NCBI RefSeq assembly: GCF_000170755.1
Contig: NZ_ABCK01000011.1
Span: 62,001 to 126,000, forward strand
DNA length: 64,000 nt
DNA from: Lentisphaera araneosa HTCC2155
GTDB taxonomy: Bacteria > Verrucomicrobiota > Lentisphaeria > Lentisphaerales > Lentisphaeraceae
Direction of reading: 5' to 3'
Shown here: in pieces, positions 43,585 through 52,581 of the stretch
Numbering within the stretch: the first letter of the stretch is position 1
Layout: every line of letters starts with the position of its first letter
Made by a program: the position numbers and the translations under genes
Notes under the pieces: generated by a model
Told to the model about the DNA's origin: nothing
Databases searched by the model: none
The model's input: the letters and a program-made list of their open reading frames with translations, nothing else

Positions 43585-44498
43585 TGCTTAAACGTTTATT
43601 ACTCTTGATGGCTTTTACAGTGAATTGCTTTGCTGTGGCCACACCTCCTTTGGTAGACGAAAACTTCCTACCCATATTAAGTAAAAAAACTTTACCGACT
43701 CAAAAATCCGTCTTTAGTCTTCATTTAAAAGATAAACAAATTGCGTTGGCCTGCGCCTTTACTGAAGGAGGATTTCTCATAACATCATTAGATAAATTTG
43801 AAGAAGGCATTTTAATTAAAGACTCAAAAGGAAGCCTCTTCCCAGTTGAATTGATCGGCACTGACAGAAAAAGTCACCTAACTGTACTACGCGCTCCTTT
43901 CAAACTCACTCCTCTAACATATGGAAGCTCTAAAATTAATACTGGGAAATTCCTCACTGCAGTTAATTCGTCTCGTGCGATATCTTTTGGCATTGTTTCT
44001 TTAGCGCCTTACGAGGCCATACAAAGTAATTTTTATCACAGCTTACGATTCACCCTTGAGGCTCGTCCAAAAATCTTATATGTCGAACCCAATTCACCTG
44101 AAGAAGAGGCGGGCCTAAAACCTGGAGATATCATCAACTCCATTAATGGCGACCTCATGTTCAGCGGTCGTGACACTCTTGAAAAATTACGTTCACTAAG
44201 AATTAATGAAAAAATCCAAGTCGACATTATTCGCAAAGGCAAAATCTTCAAAACCGCCTACAAACCCCAAAAAGCTAAAGAATACAACACCTTACCTAAA
44301 AGGATGGTTTTTCAACACGACATACCGCTGGCACACAACCAACACGGCGGCCCCATATGCCTTATCAATGGGGAATTTGTGGGCATCTCTTTAGCTTATG
44401 CAACTCCCTCAGGAAGTTACAGTATTAAAGCAAATGAATGTGCAAAAATAGCGCGCACTCTTATTAGAAATCGGAATGAAAATATTGCTAATAAATGA
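43584..44498 (+). CDS. Secreted PDZ protein with degenerate trypsin-like fold
   Basis: 304 residues with a signal peptide (LLLLMAFTVNCFA). Residues ~40-155 follow an HtrA-type barrel, but the catalytic His and Asp positions are changed (FLITSLDKF where TN.HVV is usual; GTDRKSHLTVL where DLAVL is usual). A PDZ domain (~160-230; ILYVEPNSPEEEAGLKPGDIINSING) is inserted before the last barrel strands (HDIPLAHNQHGGPICLINGEFVGIS), where the normal SGGP serine is His. So the triad is absent. I recall planctomycete proteins with the same inserted order (QHDT...CGGP). Probably a periplasmic binding or chaperone-like protein; that is inference. Coupled to dnaE. Confidence 0.75.
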   Translation: MLKRLLLLMAFTVNCFAVATPPLVDENFLPILSKKTLPTQKSVFSLHLKDKQIALACAFTEGGFLITSLDKFEEGILIKDSKGSLFPVELIGTDRKSHLTVLRAPFKLTPLTYGSSKINTGKFLTAVNSSRAISFGIVSLAPYEAIQSNFYHSLRFTLEARPKILYVEPNSPEEEAGLKPGDIINSINGDLMFSGRDTLEKLRSLRINEKIQVDIIRKGKIFKTAYKPQKAKEYNTLPKRMVFQHDIPLAHNQHGGPICLINGEFVGISLAYATPSGSYSIKANECAKIARTLIRNRNENIANK

Positions 44499-45360
44499 AT
44501 CGACATGGCGGCAACACGCCAAAGCACATCAAGAAAAAGTAGACCACCTTACAACTGAGTGGCGACAATATAGCGCATCTGGCAAGAAACACCCCACTTT
44601 AGATTTTCTCTTTTCATACTACAATTTAAAAATCAATCGCCTACGGCTATGGAGTCCTGGCCCGGATATAACATTAGAAGGTGAGCATGATGGATCACTT
44701 CTTTTTGGCCATTACTCACAATCCAAAAAGCATTGTCAACTCAACCCAGAGCGCTATCCAAAGCAACGACTTAAAAACTTTAAATGGATCAGTCAGCTAC
44801 TCAAGCAGACAAGTGAAAGAATTCCGGTTTTCAACTGCTATGGCGTTCACGAATGGTCTATGATTTACAAATCAGACTCCAAAAGACACGAGCAACTTCC
44901 TTTACGAGTGTCAACAAAAACTCTTGATAACTTTGTTGAAAGCACCCCTTGTCAATGCACCCACTTTGATGCCTATCGTTTTTTTACAGATGATGCCAGC
45001 CCACTCATCCAACACCCTTTAAGCAGAGAGAATCAGGAAGAATACGAACAAAGTGGATGCCTCCATGCAAACATGGACCTCTATAAATGGGCCTATAAAC
45101 TCTACCCTTTTATGACTGGAGACCTACTTTTACGCTGCTTTGAGCTAGCTATCCAATGTAGATATTTGGACATGCAAGCCTCTCCATACGACATGAGTGA
45201 ATTCAAGATGGAGCCCATCGCTGTGGACACAAGTCAAGGGCGAGAGAAGTACATTAGTGAACAGCACCGTTTAAAGAAAATCGCCGACCCTATCAGGACA
45301 GAACTAGCGAATGCTTACGATAATTTTATCGCCATTTGCAACAAAGAATCTACGATTTAA
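44476..45360 (+). CDS. Conserved protein of the so-called 3-methyladenine DNA glycosylase family
   Basis: 294 residues, cytoplasmic. The opening (WRQHAKAHQEKVDHLTTEWRQYSASGKKHPTLDFLFSYYNLKINRLRLWSPG) is typical of a bacterial family often auto-labelled 3-methyladenine DNA glycosylase. I see no helix-hairpin-helix or other known glycosylase motif, so the enzymatic name should be treated as unproven. Conserved-looking His/Cys/Trp residues occur in GVHEWSMIY, PCQCTHFDAYRFF and SGCLHANMDLYKWAYK. Its ATG lies 23 nt inside the PDZ gene, and its 3' end overlaps the convergent TraB gene by 11 nt. A coupled dnaE-PDZ-this gene series is seen. Confidence 0.72.
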   Translation: MKILLINESTWRQHAKAHQEKVDHLTTEWRQYSASGKKHPTLDFLFSYYNLKINRLRLWSPGPDITLEGEHDGSLLFGHYSQSKKHCQLNPERYPKQRLKNFKWISQLLKQTSERIPVFNCYGVHEWSMIYKSDSKRHEQLPLRVSTKTLDNFVESTPCQCTHFDAYRFFTDDASPLIQHPLSRENQEEYEQSGCLHANMDLYKWAYKLYPFMTGDLLLRCFELAIQCRYLDMQASPYDMSEFKMEPIAVDTSQGREKYISEQHRLKKIADPIRTELANAYDNFIAICNKESTI

Positions 45361-46660
45361 AAAAACCTGTTACATTGTGCTTGTGGCAGAAATATAACAA
45401 GCCTAAAATCGCCCCAATCGAGCTCGCCACTGAAGTCAAAAGTACACGAGTTACACGATTTTTTATCCAGCCTTTTACTGAACCGAAATCATCTAATAAA
45501 GTTTCAAAATCCCCTGCCGTCGGCTTTCTTTTTACAGCCTCACTTACACCCGTTATCATGCCCACGCCTAAAGCCGGGTGAAGAATGGTAATAGGTGCAG
45601 AAATAAAAGCGAGAAATATTGACCACGGATGGCTCAAAACCACTACAGCTCCAATAGCTGCTCCACCACCAGTAATGATAATGTACGAAATGATTAAGTC
45701 TTTAATTTTATCAAAATCTAAAAAGAACATGCCGGCCACTCCCACAAGCACTAAAACTGCAGGGAAACCGTATTTAAAGCACTTCGATAATATCCCGGGC
45801 TGAGGCAACTCCTCCAAAGCAGCTAAGTCGATTTCATCATTCCAGTGACGTAACATACCTGGAACATGCCCTGCACCCACAACAGCTACCATTTTTTTTG
45901 ATTCACATTGCTGAAGCTTTTTCACCATGTATAAATCGCGTTCATCAATCAAACGCTTTTTTACATCGGGCAAGTTATCCCCCATTTCCTGTAGAAGATT
46001 CTCAAGCATATCCTGCTCTTTCAACTTCTCTAGACTCTCTTCTGTCACTTCTTCCTCTTTATTATTTCCCTCGGGCAAAAAGAAAGGCACTAAAAATAAA
46101 GCCACAATGACGATGTTTATAATTTTATCATGGCCCTCAAATATTTGGCTAGATTGATGAACAATGAATAAAATGAAGGACAGTAACCAAGCGACTATAG
46201 TCATCGTCCCCAACATGGAAGCGAGCAATTTTATTTTATTGCTCAACGACATCAGTCCCCAGGTGCGGTTTAAAGTCGTCTTCACATCGCGATCAATGAG
46301 TTCTAAACTCATCTCATTTTCCTCTGCAGACGAAATTGCATTCAGCATTTCTTGCCCTGGATTAATCCCCATTTTTTCAGCAATCTTCTTTTGATGTGAA
46401 GCCAAAATCAAATTAATGATAAACAACATCAACTTGCCTTCTTTAAGGATTTTCACCAAATCCATATTTTTCCATGAATCTGGATCTTTGATTTTCTGAT
46501 AGCGTGATTCACATAATTCGACACAAACTGCATCAGGTTGTTCTTCCTCAATCACACGCGTCACTTGTTCCGCACTCGTTTTTGATACATGTGCTGTACC
46601 AATGAGGATCACTTCGCGATCACCAAAACTCAAGCGTTCAACGTTTTGTTCTTTATCCAC
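45350..46660 (-). CDS. TraB family membrane protein
   Basis: 436 residues from a GTG start. The N-terminal TraB/PrgY domain has GTAH (21-24) in ILIGTAHVSKTSAEQV, VCVELCESRY with the conserved Glu, IDRDVKTTLNRTW, and the second GxxH in VVGAGHVPGM. The C-terminal ~170 residues hold several hydrophobic segments (about 290-310, 315-345, 350-370, 410-430), plus one near 155-200. TraB/PrgY reduces peptide pheromone activity in enterococci; chromosomal homologues are of unknown role. A lipoprotein of the same clan is at 13299. Confidence 0.9.
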   Translation of the reverse strand: MDKEQNVERLSFGDREVILIGTAHVSKTSAEQVTRVIEEEQPDAVCVELCESRYQKIKDPDSWKNMDLVKILKEGKLMLFIINLILASHQKKIAEKMGINPGQEMLNAISSAEENEMSLELIDRDVKTTLNRTWGLMSLSNKIKLLASMLGTMTIVAWLLSFILFIVHQSSQIFEGHDKIINIVIVALFLVPFFLPEGNNKEEEVTEESLEKLKEQDMLENLLQEMGDNLPDVKKRLIDERDLYMVKKLQQCESKKMVAVVGAGHVPGMLRHWNDEIDLAALEELPQPGILSKCFKYGFPAVLVLVGVAGMFFLDFDKIKDLIISYIIITGGGAAIGAVVVLSHPWSIFLAFISAPITILHPALGVGMITGVSEAVKRKPTAGDFETLLDDFGSVKGWIKNRVTRVLLTSVASSIGAILGLLYFCHKHNVTGFFKS

Positions 46661-46857
46661 TAAATCGTATTTCCTTAGTTATACTAAATTATTGCCTTCA
46701 AGTTAAATCAAAAAGTGATCTTGTCTCATTGGCTAGGCATTTTTCTAATGTACAAAAAGATAAAAGGAAAAACTCGTTTCACAACGCCTACCGGCCTCTC
46801 ACATAAGTGCGCAAGTAATATTTCACAATATTTTATCATATGCCCCAAGCTATATCA

Positions 46858-46886
46858 TTGATTTTAAAATACTGCCTGTGTATAGT
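46858..46886 (+). promoter_or_regulatory. Predicted sigma70-type promoter for the FHA-MBL-exporter unit
   Basis: TTGATT (46858-46863), 17-nt spacer, TATAGT (46881-46886). It lies inside the open frame starting at 46840 and therefore supports translation from ATG 46924 rather than 46840. Confidence 0.55.
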
Positions 46887-46923
46887 TAGAAGTGAGAGTT
46901 TGATATTTAATTATGGGATAAAC

Positions 46924-47313
46924 ATGAGTGGTTCAAATCACCAAGAAGGCGACGTAAGGACTTTAGCGATATCTCGATCTAGTGTCATGAAGGGCATAAA
47001 GAAGCATCGCGTAGCTTTTCTTGATATCAAAAGACTTGACGAACAAGTCCAAACTTACAAACTCAAAGAAGGAGATACGATCATTGGACGAACCAAGGAC
47101 AATTCCATCCAACTCGCTTTCCCAAACATTTCCCGCCACCATTCAAAAATCTCTTTTTCAAATGAAACTTACTCTATAGAAGATTTAGAATCTACTAATG
47201 GCACATACGTTAATGGCATTAGTATTGCCAAATGTGTTTTACATCCCAATGATGTCATTGAAATCGGAGACACTCACCTCTTTTACTACGAACGTGAAGA
47301 GCTCATTTCTTAA
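46924..47313 (+). CDS. Small FHA-domain protein
   Basis: 129 residues from ATG 46924, chosen because a promoter precedes it and the longer frame has no ribosome site. A ~35-residue N-terminal tail is followed by an FHA domain (TIIGRTKDNSIQL, NISRHHSKI, EDLESTNGTYVNG) with the conserved Arg, Ser, His and Asn used to bind phosphothreonine. There is no other domain, so it is probably an adaptor. First gene of a three-gene unit; the MBL gene starts 3 nt after its stop. No Ser/Thr kinase gene is nearby. Confidence 0.9.
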   Translation: MSGSNHQEGDVRTLAISRSSVMKGIKKHRVAFLDIKRLDEQVQTYKLKEGDTIIGRTKDNSIQLAFPNISRHHSKISFSNETYSIEDLESTNGTYVNGISIAKCVLHPNDVIEIGDTHLFYYEREELIS

Positions 47314-47316
47314 CTA

Positions 47317-48204
47317 ATGAAGAATGCACTAATAACTTTTTGGGGAAGCAGAGGCTCGATTGCCACGCCTGGCAGATCAACTGAACGATATGGTGGAAAC
47401 ACCTCATGTGTGTGCTTAAAGCATGACGAATCTTATTTCATTTTCGATGCAGGAACAGGAATCCGTGGACTCGGTATTGAGCTTATGGAATTAGTCGAAA
47501 AAAGCTATGACGGCAATGTGATTGAACTTAATATCTTTCTTAGTCACACTCACTGGGACCACATACAAGGGCTACCCTTCTTTCAACCTGCATACGACTC
47601 TCGATTTAAGCTCAACATTTATGGCTCTGAAAAGAAAGATGACATGCTAGAAAAAACACTTTCTGGCCAAATGAACTCAGTCTACTTCCCTGTCCCAATG
47701 TCTCAATTGAGTTCAGAACTCAACGTACATGTAGATCTCCAAGCGCTAGACATTAGTGGCGTAAAAGTCTCGTCTACAGACCAAAACCACCCCGGTGGAT
47801 CCACAGCTTTCAAAGCGAGCTTAGACGGAGGGCGCACTTTAGTTTACGCTACAGACAACGAGCTAGACTTGCAGTTTCACCGCGATGGCTCTCCAAAAGA
47901 TAAAATGGGTGAACGTTATTTAAAATTCATCTCTGAAGTCGACTACCTCATTGCCGATGGACAATACACTGACGAAGAATACCTCGACAAAGTTGGATGG
48001 GGTCACACTTCATTAAGCCTCATTCACAAAATTGCTCATCAAGCTGGAGTGAAAAATCTTATCATATATCACCATGATCCCATGCATACTGATAGTATTT
48101 TGGAAGATTTGTCACATAAGTACATGAATCAATACGAATCATTAACCCCAGCCATGCAGGTCATCTGGGCCCGCGAGGGACTCACACTGCAACTGAGATC
48201 ATGA
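47317..48204 (+). CDS. MBL-fold metallo-hydrolase
   Basis: 295 residues, cytoplasmic. Metal motif HTHWDHIQG (HxHxDH), downstream His in TDQNHPGG and Asp in YATDNELD, and a late YHHDP. The start ITFWGSRGSIATPGRSTERYGGNTSCV is typical of the PhnP/ElaC-related subgroup whose characterised members cleave phosphodiesters, including cyclic phosphates. The substrate here is unknown. Its last 4 nt overlap the start of the exporter-like gene (ATGA). Confidence 0.88.
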   Translation: MKNALITFWGSRGSIATPGRSTERYGGNTSCVCLKHDESYFIFDAGTGIRGLGIELMELVEKSYDGNVIELNIFLSHTHWDHIQGLPFFQPAYDSRFKLNIYGSEKKDDMLEKTLSGQMNSVYFPVPMSQLSSELNVHVDLQALDISGVKVSSTDQNHPGGSTAFKASLDGGRTLVYATDNELDLQFHRDGSPKDKMGERYLKFISEVDYLIADGQYTDEEYLDKVGWGHTSLSLIHKIAHQAGVKNLIIYHHDPMHTDSILEDLSHKYMNQYESLTPAMQVIWAREGLTLQLRS

Positions 48205-50150
48205 AAAACAAACCAGATTTACTCAATAAGTTCACATCGCCACTCGCCCACGCCATAGAAGCTAGTTTTGACTCCTTGGCTTTTCACTCCGTTGGCGACC
48301 AGGAACATACTGATGCGATTAATTCAGTAATTATTTTAGCTGCTGAGCTAATGAAGCAATCAAAACGCAGTCGCCTCAGTCAAATTAAACTTGTGCGAAG
48401 CTATTTGCACGAAAGTTTTGGTGAAGCCGCATTGCAAAAATTCTCACAAGAAATCACTCGTGAGCACGACCTTGACTGGAACGAAACCTGTAAACCACTT
48501 TTACTTTTTTCTAGCGAGGACAGACTTAACTTACTCAAGTCTTTTATCAAAATCGCTTATTCCGAAGGGGTTTACCCCACGGAAGAAAAATCTTTCATTA
48601 AAAAACTTGCTCAGCACCTCAAAGTCTCAAAATCTAAGCATAAACATATTGAAGAAGAAGTTTTTGAGTCTGAAGACAAAAAGAAAAAACGCGCACTTTC
48701 TCTAGCAGGCCTTCTAGCCATCCTCCTAGTTTCCATCCTCTTTATCATTACTGCTATCTACTTAAAGTCAGTTCTAATTGGCGTGGCACTTGCCTACTTC
48801 TTCTTGCCACTTCAGCAATTTTACCTAAAAAAGTTCATGACCAATAAGGCCGTTCAACGCATTATGGAGCTTAAACCTCAGCGCAGAAGCCTTGATGACA
48901 ACAAAGTTCTTGAAAAACGTGCAAATAAAAAAATGAACATCGCCTGCAATCTAACCATTGCCACTGTCTTCTTAGGTTTCATTTTTGTGATTAGCCTATT
49001 CACCACAGCTAGTTATAGCTTTCTTCGCGATACACAGAAAAAAATTGTGGATATCAAGCAAGAACGTTTTGAGCATCATCAAATTCAAGAAAACACTAAT
49101 AGTCCCAAAGTCGCAGACGAAAAACTAGCAGAGCCCAACGACCCTAAAATTGCTGAGGACTCACCAAAGACTGACTCGGTCATAGAAGAGAATAATGAAC
49201 CAAGTGACCCTAGCACTATTGAAAACGAGGCTCCGAAAGCCTCTGAAACTTATGTCAATTGGATCCGCCAAGAGGTTAAGGAATTAGAACAAAAACTTAA
49301 AGAGTTCCCAGTCCTATCCGCTTTCACTACACAATTAGCCCTAGCACTTGAAGACAAGGATAACCTCAATACAATTGCCGCAAAATTAACGAAAGCTTCT
49401 GGCGGGCTTTTAGGCACCCTCCAAGTTATGGCAGGGACCTTCATTAACATTGTCTTAGATATCTTTATGGGCCTGTTCTTTTTTATCTTTTTCCTTAAGA
49501 AAATGGCCTTATTCCAACTCGTTTCAGGAGGCCAATCAACAGGGCAATACATAATTGACGGCATCTTTAATAGTACGTGGACACCAACACTTAACCAAGA
49601 GACCAAACAAGAAGCTATCTCTATCTTAGATGTAGTGATCGACAAAATGCAACGCTGGGTTCGCGGTTGTATGTTTATCATTCTTGTTGAACTCCCGATA
49701 TTTTTGATCATCTTCAGTATCATGGGTGTCCCCTACGCTATCCCTCTCGCCATCATCTCTAGCTTACAGGTTCTGCTACCATTCCTAGGACCCATTATCG
49801 CTATTGCGCTTACTTTTGTCATTTGTCTATTCAATGGCATAACTGACCCAGCCTTTTACCTAGGCTTAGCCTTGGTTTACTTCTTAATTGTCACCTTGCT
49901 GGAAGGTTTTTTCCTTTACCCGAAACTCGTAGGAGCTTCTCTCGGACTCACTCTACTTGAAACCATCATTGTTGTTCTTCTTGGTGGTATTACTGCAGGT
50001 ATTGGTGGAGCGATCTTTGGTGTCCCCGCAGCTTCCATTATCAAGTACCTTTCACCAAGGATATACAAAAGCTTTTTTTCCAACAAAGAGTCCTCAGAAC
50101 CTCCACCTGAATTAGCGCTCGAAAATGAAAAAAGCCCTGCCGCCTCTTAG
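48201..50150 (+). CDS. TerB-like domain fused to AI-2E/PerM family transporter
   Basis: 649 residues. The N-terminal ~150 residues resemble a TerB/DjlA-N helical domain (VIILAAELMKQSKRSRLSQIKLVRSYLHESFGEAA, then LLKSFIKIAYSEGVYPTEEKSFIKKLAQHLKV). TMs at ~168-190, 190-210 and 250-275 are followed by a hydrophilic Glu/Pro/Ser-rich insert (~285-345). The AI-2E exporter core runs ~350-625, with GLFFFIFFLKK, MGVPYAIPLAIISSLQVLLPFLGPIIAI and LVGASLGLTLLETIIVVLLGG. PerM/TqsA-like proteins move small molecules or sodium. I do not know this TerB fusion. It is third in the FHA-MBL unit. Confidence 0.82.
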   Translation: MKNKPDLLNKFTSPLAHAIEASFDSLAFHSVGDQEHTDAINSVIILAAELMKQSKRSRLSQIKLVRSYLHESFGEAALQKFSQEITREHDLDWNETCKPLLLFSSEDRLNLLKSFIKIAYSEGVYPTEEKSFIKKLAQHLKVSKSKHKHIEEEVFESEDKKKKRALSLAGLLAILLVSILFIITAIYLKSVLIGVALAYFFLPLQQFYLKKFMTNKAVQRIMELKPQRRSLDDNKVLEKRANKKMNIACNLTIATVFLGFIFVISLFTTASYSFLRDTQKKIVDIKQERFEHHQIQENTNSPKVADEKLAEPNDPKIAEDSPKTDSVIEENNEPSDPSTIENEAPKASETYVNWIRQEVKELEQKLKEFPVLSAFTTQLALALEDKDNLNTIAAKLTKASGGLLGTLQVMAGTFINIVLDIFMGLFFFIFFLKKMALFQLVSGGQSTGQYIIDGIFNSTWTPTLNQETKQEAISILDVVIDKMQRWVRGCMFIILVELPIFLIIFSIMGVPYAIPLAIISSLQVLLPFLGPIIAIALTFVICLFNGITDPAFYLGLALVYFLIVTLLEGFFLYPKLVGASLGLTLLETIIVVLLGGITAGIGGAIFGVPAASIIKYLSPRIYKSFFSNKESSEPPPELALENEKSPAAS

Positions 50151-50238
50151 TTATTACATAGACTTAAAATCCCCACTGTTCTTTTAAATAGATGCGACTA
50201 TATTTCGCGAATTTAATGAACCTCTAAGGATTAATCCT

Positions 50239-51540
50239 ATGTCAAACATTCCCGTAAACTGCTTTCTACTTCGTTACAATGAAATAGGTACAAAAGGCAA
50301 AAATCGTTGGCAATTTGAACAAAAATTACTCAACAACATCTCTCGCCAACTCACTAATAGAAGTGAGTTTAATTACTACCGTGACCAAGGACGCTTTGCC
50401 CTCAAAAAAAGAGATAACAGCTTTTTCTCCCCTAAAGAAATAAAAATAGCTAGCGAAGCTCTCGATAGAACCTTTGGTTTAGAATCGTACGCGCCTGGCA
50501 TCATTACTGACCCTGACGCAGATACCATCTTGGAGCTCATAGCTAAACACTTTGAGACAGCTTACCAAATTGGTAAGAACCAACTACTCCCCCTCCAGGA
50601 CTATACTTTTCGCGTTCGCTGTAGAAGAAGTTGGAAAAAATTCCCCTACACTTCAAAAGAAATGGAAATGGAAATAGCTGAAAAAATACTCCCAAATCAT
50701 GATGACCTCAAAGTCAATCTAAAAAAAGCTCACCTAACTGTAGGCGTTGAAATTCGTCCTGACATTGCTTTTGTTCACTTCCAAGATCACAAAGGCCTCG
50801 GAGGACTCCCCGTTGGTTCAAGTGCCCCTGTTTTATGCCTGCTCTCTGGAGGGATTGACTCACCTGTTGCGGCCTTCAAAGCCATGCAAAGAGGAAGTCA
50901 TGTCAACTCAATCACCTTTGAAAGTTTCCCTTATACTCAGCCCGAACTCATTGATAAAGTAGCTAAGCTTCAAACAATCTTAGATAAGTTCCAAGATCAT
51001 CCAGCCAAATTCTACGCATGTAACATGGCAGAGTCACAGAAAATGATTCGCGACGATTGCTCTGAACGTTTCCGCACCATTCTCTACCGTAGAATCATGA
51101 TGCGTGTATCAACCGTTGTCGCAGAACACCTAAAAACAAAAGCTCTTTTAACTGGCGAAGCTGTTGGGCAAGTGGCCTCTCAAACACTCGCCAATATGGA
51201 CACCATCAACCGAGCGACCAACACCCTTGTCTTGCGCCCCCTGGTATGTATGGATAAAAATGAAGTCATTGCTATTGCTGAAAAAGCCGGAACTTTTGAC
51301 GTTTCCAACATTCAGTGCTCCGACTCATGCACAACTTTCGCACCAGGAAAACCCGCGACAAACGGAAACCCTAGGCTTCTCGAAGATCAAGAACGCCGCT
51401 ACAATGCAAATGACGCAATAATCGACTGCCTCAAAAATACGCGTTTAATTGATACTCAAAGCCTAGAAGAAACTCCAGTTCCAGAACTCATTGAGATTTA
51501 TGAGAAGAAATTCAAAAATGAATGGTTTGGAACTGATTAG
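50239..51540 (+). CDS. thiI: tRNA 4-thiouridine sulfurtransferase ThiI, no rhodanese domain
   Basis: 433 residues. Ferredoxin-like plus THUMP N-terminus (~1-170), PP-loop LLSGGIDSPVAA, GEAVGQVASQTLANM, RPLVCMDKNEVI. It adenylates U8 of tRNA before sulfur transfer. The E. coli C-terminal rhodanese domain with its persulfide Cys is missing; the protein ends ~30 residues after the PP-loop domain plus a tail, like Gram-positive ThiI. Sulfur would then come from another carrier. queA follows 3 nt later. Confidence 0.95.
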   Translation: MSNIPVNCFLLRYNEIGTKGKNRWQFEQKLLNNISRQLTNRSEFNYYRDQGRFALKKRDNSFFSPKEIKIASEALDRTFGLESYAPGIITDPDADTILELIAKHFETAYQIGKNQLLPLQDYTFRVRCRRSWKKFPYTSKEMEMEIAEKILPNHDDLKVNLKKAHLTVGVEIRPDIAFVHFQDHKGLGGLPVGSSAPVLCLLSGGIDSPVAAFKAMQRGSHVNSITFESFPYTQPELIDKVAKLQTILDKFQDHPAKFYACNMAESQKMIRDDCSERFRTILYRRIMMRVSTVVAEHLKTKALLTGEAVGQVASQTLANMDTINRATNTLVLRPLVCMDKNEVIAIAEKAGTFDVSNIQCSDSCTTFAPGKPATNGNPRLLEDQERRYNANDAIIDCLKNTRLIDTQSLEETPVPELIEIYEKKFKNEWFGTD

Positions 51541-51543
51541 ATT

Positions 51544-52581
51544 ATGAGTACCCAGCTCAGCGACTACAACTTCAATTTACCAGAGGAACTCATTGCTCAG
51601 CGCCCTCCTGCGCAACGCCAACAATCTCGAATGATGGTCATTGATAGACAAAAATCGTCAAGAGAAATTGTTCCCTTTGAAAACTTTCCCAGTTTTTTAA
51701 AGCCAGGCGACCTTATCGTTCGCAATAACACCAAAGTTATTCCAGCTCGTCTCTTCGGCACCAAAAAAGACTCTGGCGGAAAAGTTCAAGCTCTACTTTG
51801 CGAAGAGCGCAAAACAGGTCTATGGCAAGCTATGCTTAAGCCAGGTCGTCGTTTACGTGCTGGAACTGAAGTGCTCATAGAAAACTCGGCAACTGAATAC
51901 TTTACTGTCACAGAAAAACTCGCAGATGGCACCTATCTAATCCAATTCTCCAATCCTGACGTACTTCATATTCTCGACCAGTTTGGCCATATTCCTCTAC
52001 CACCCTATATGAATAGAGAGGACGACGCCGAAGATCGTAAGCGTTATCAAACTGTATTCGCAGATCAACCAGGAGCAGTCGCAGCTCCTACCGCTGGACT
52101 TCACTTCACTGATGAAGTTTTTGCGGAATGCGCAAAAAACGGAGCTGATTTTGCCGATGTTACACTACATACTGGCATTGGAACATTTCAGCCTGTGTCA
52201 TGTGAAGATTTATCTGAGCACCAGATGCACAGTGAATTTTACGAGTTAAACTCTGTCACAGCTGAAAAAATCCGCCAAGCGAAAAAGAATGGTGGACGCA
52301 TTATTGCTATCGGTACCACTTCAGTAAGAACTCTTGAGACTTGTGCAGATCCAAAAAACTTTATCAGCTCAGGCCAAGGAAAAACTCAGATTTTTCTCTA
52401 CCCGCCCAAACAACCACAGGTCACTGACTGCCTTTTAACTAATTTCCACTTACCAAAATCAACACTACTCATGCTCATATCGACTTTTTTCCCAAGAGAG
52501 GAAGTCCTAAAAGCCTACGAACAGGCGATTGAAGAAAAAATGCGCTTCTTTAGTTACGGCGACTGCATGCTCATTGTTTGA
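51544..52581 (+). CDS. queA: S-adenosylmethionine:tRNA ribosyltransferase-isomerase
   Basis: 345 residues. FNLPEELIAQRPPAQRQQSRMM, FPSFLKPGDLIVRNNTKVIPARLFG, PGAVAAPTAGLHFTDE, LHTGIGTFQPV and TNFHLPKSTLLMLIS are QueA signatures. It transfers and isomerises the ribosyl group of SAM onto preQ1-tRNA to form epoxyqueuosine. Paired with thiI as a tRNA-modification unit. No preQ1 or tgt gene is in the window. Confidence 0.97.
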   Translation: MSTQLSDYNFNLPEELIAQRPPAQRQQSRMMVIDRQKSSREIVPFENFPSFLKPGDLIVRNNTKVIPARLFGTKKDSGGKVQALLCEERKTGLWQAMLKPGRRLRAGTEVLIENSATEYFTVTEKLADGTYLIQFSNPDVLHILDQFGHIPLPPYMNREDDAEDRKRYQTVFADQPGAVAAPTAGLHFTDEVFAECAKNGADFADVTLHTGIGTFQPVSCEDLSEHQMHSEFYELNSVTAEKIRQAKKNGGRIIAIGTTSVRTLETCADPKNFISSGQGKTQIFLYPPKQPQVTDCLLTNFHLPKSTLLMLISTFFPREEVLKAYEQAIEEKMRFFSYGDCMLIV

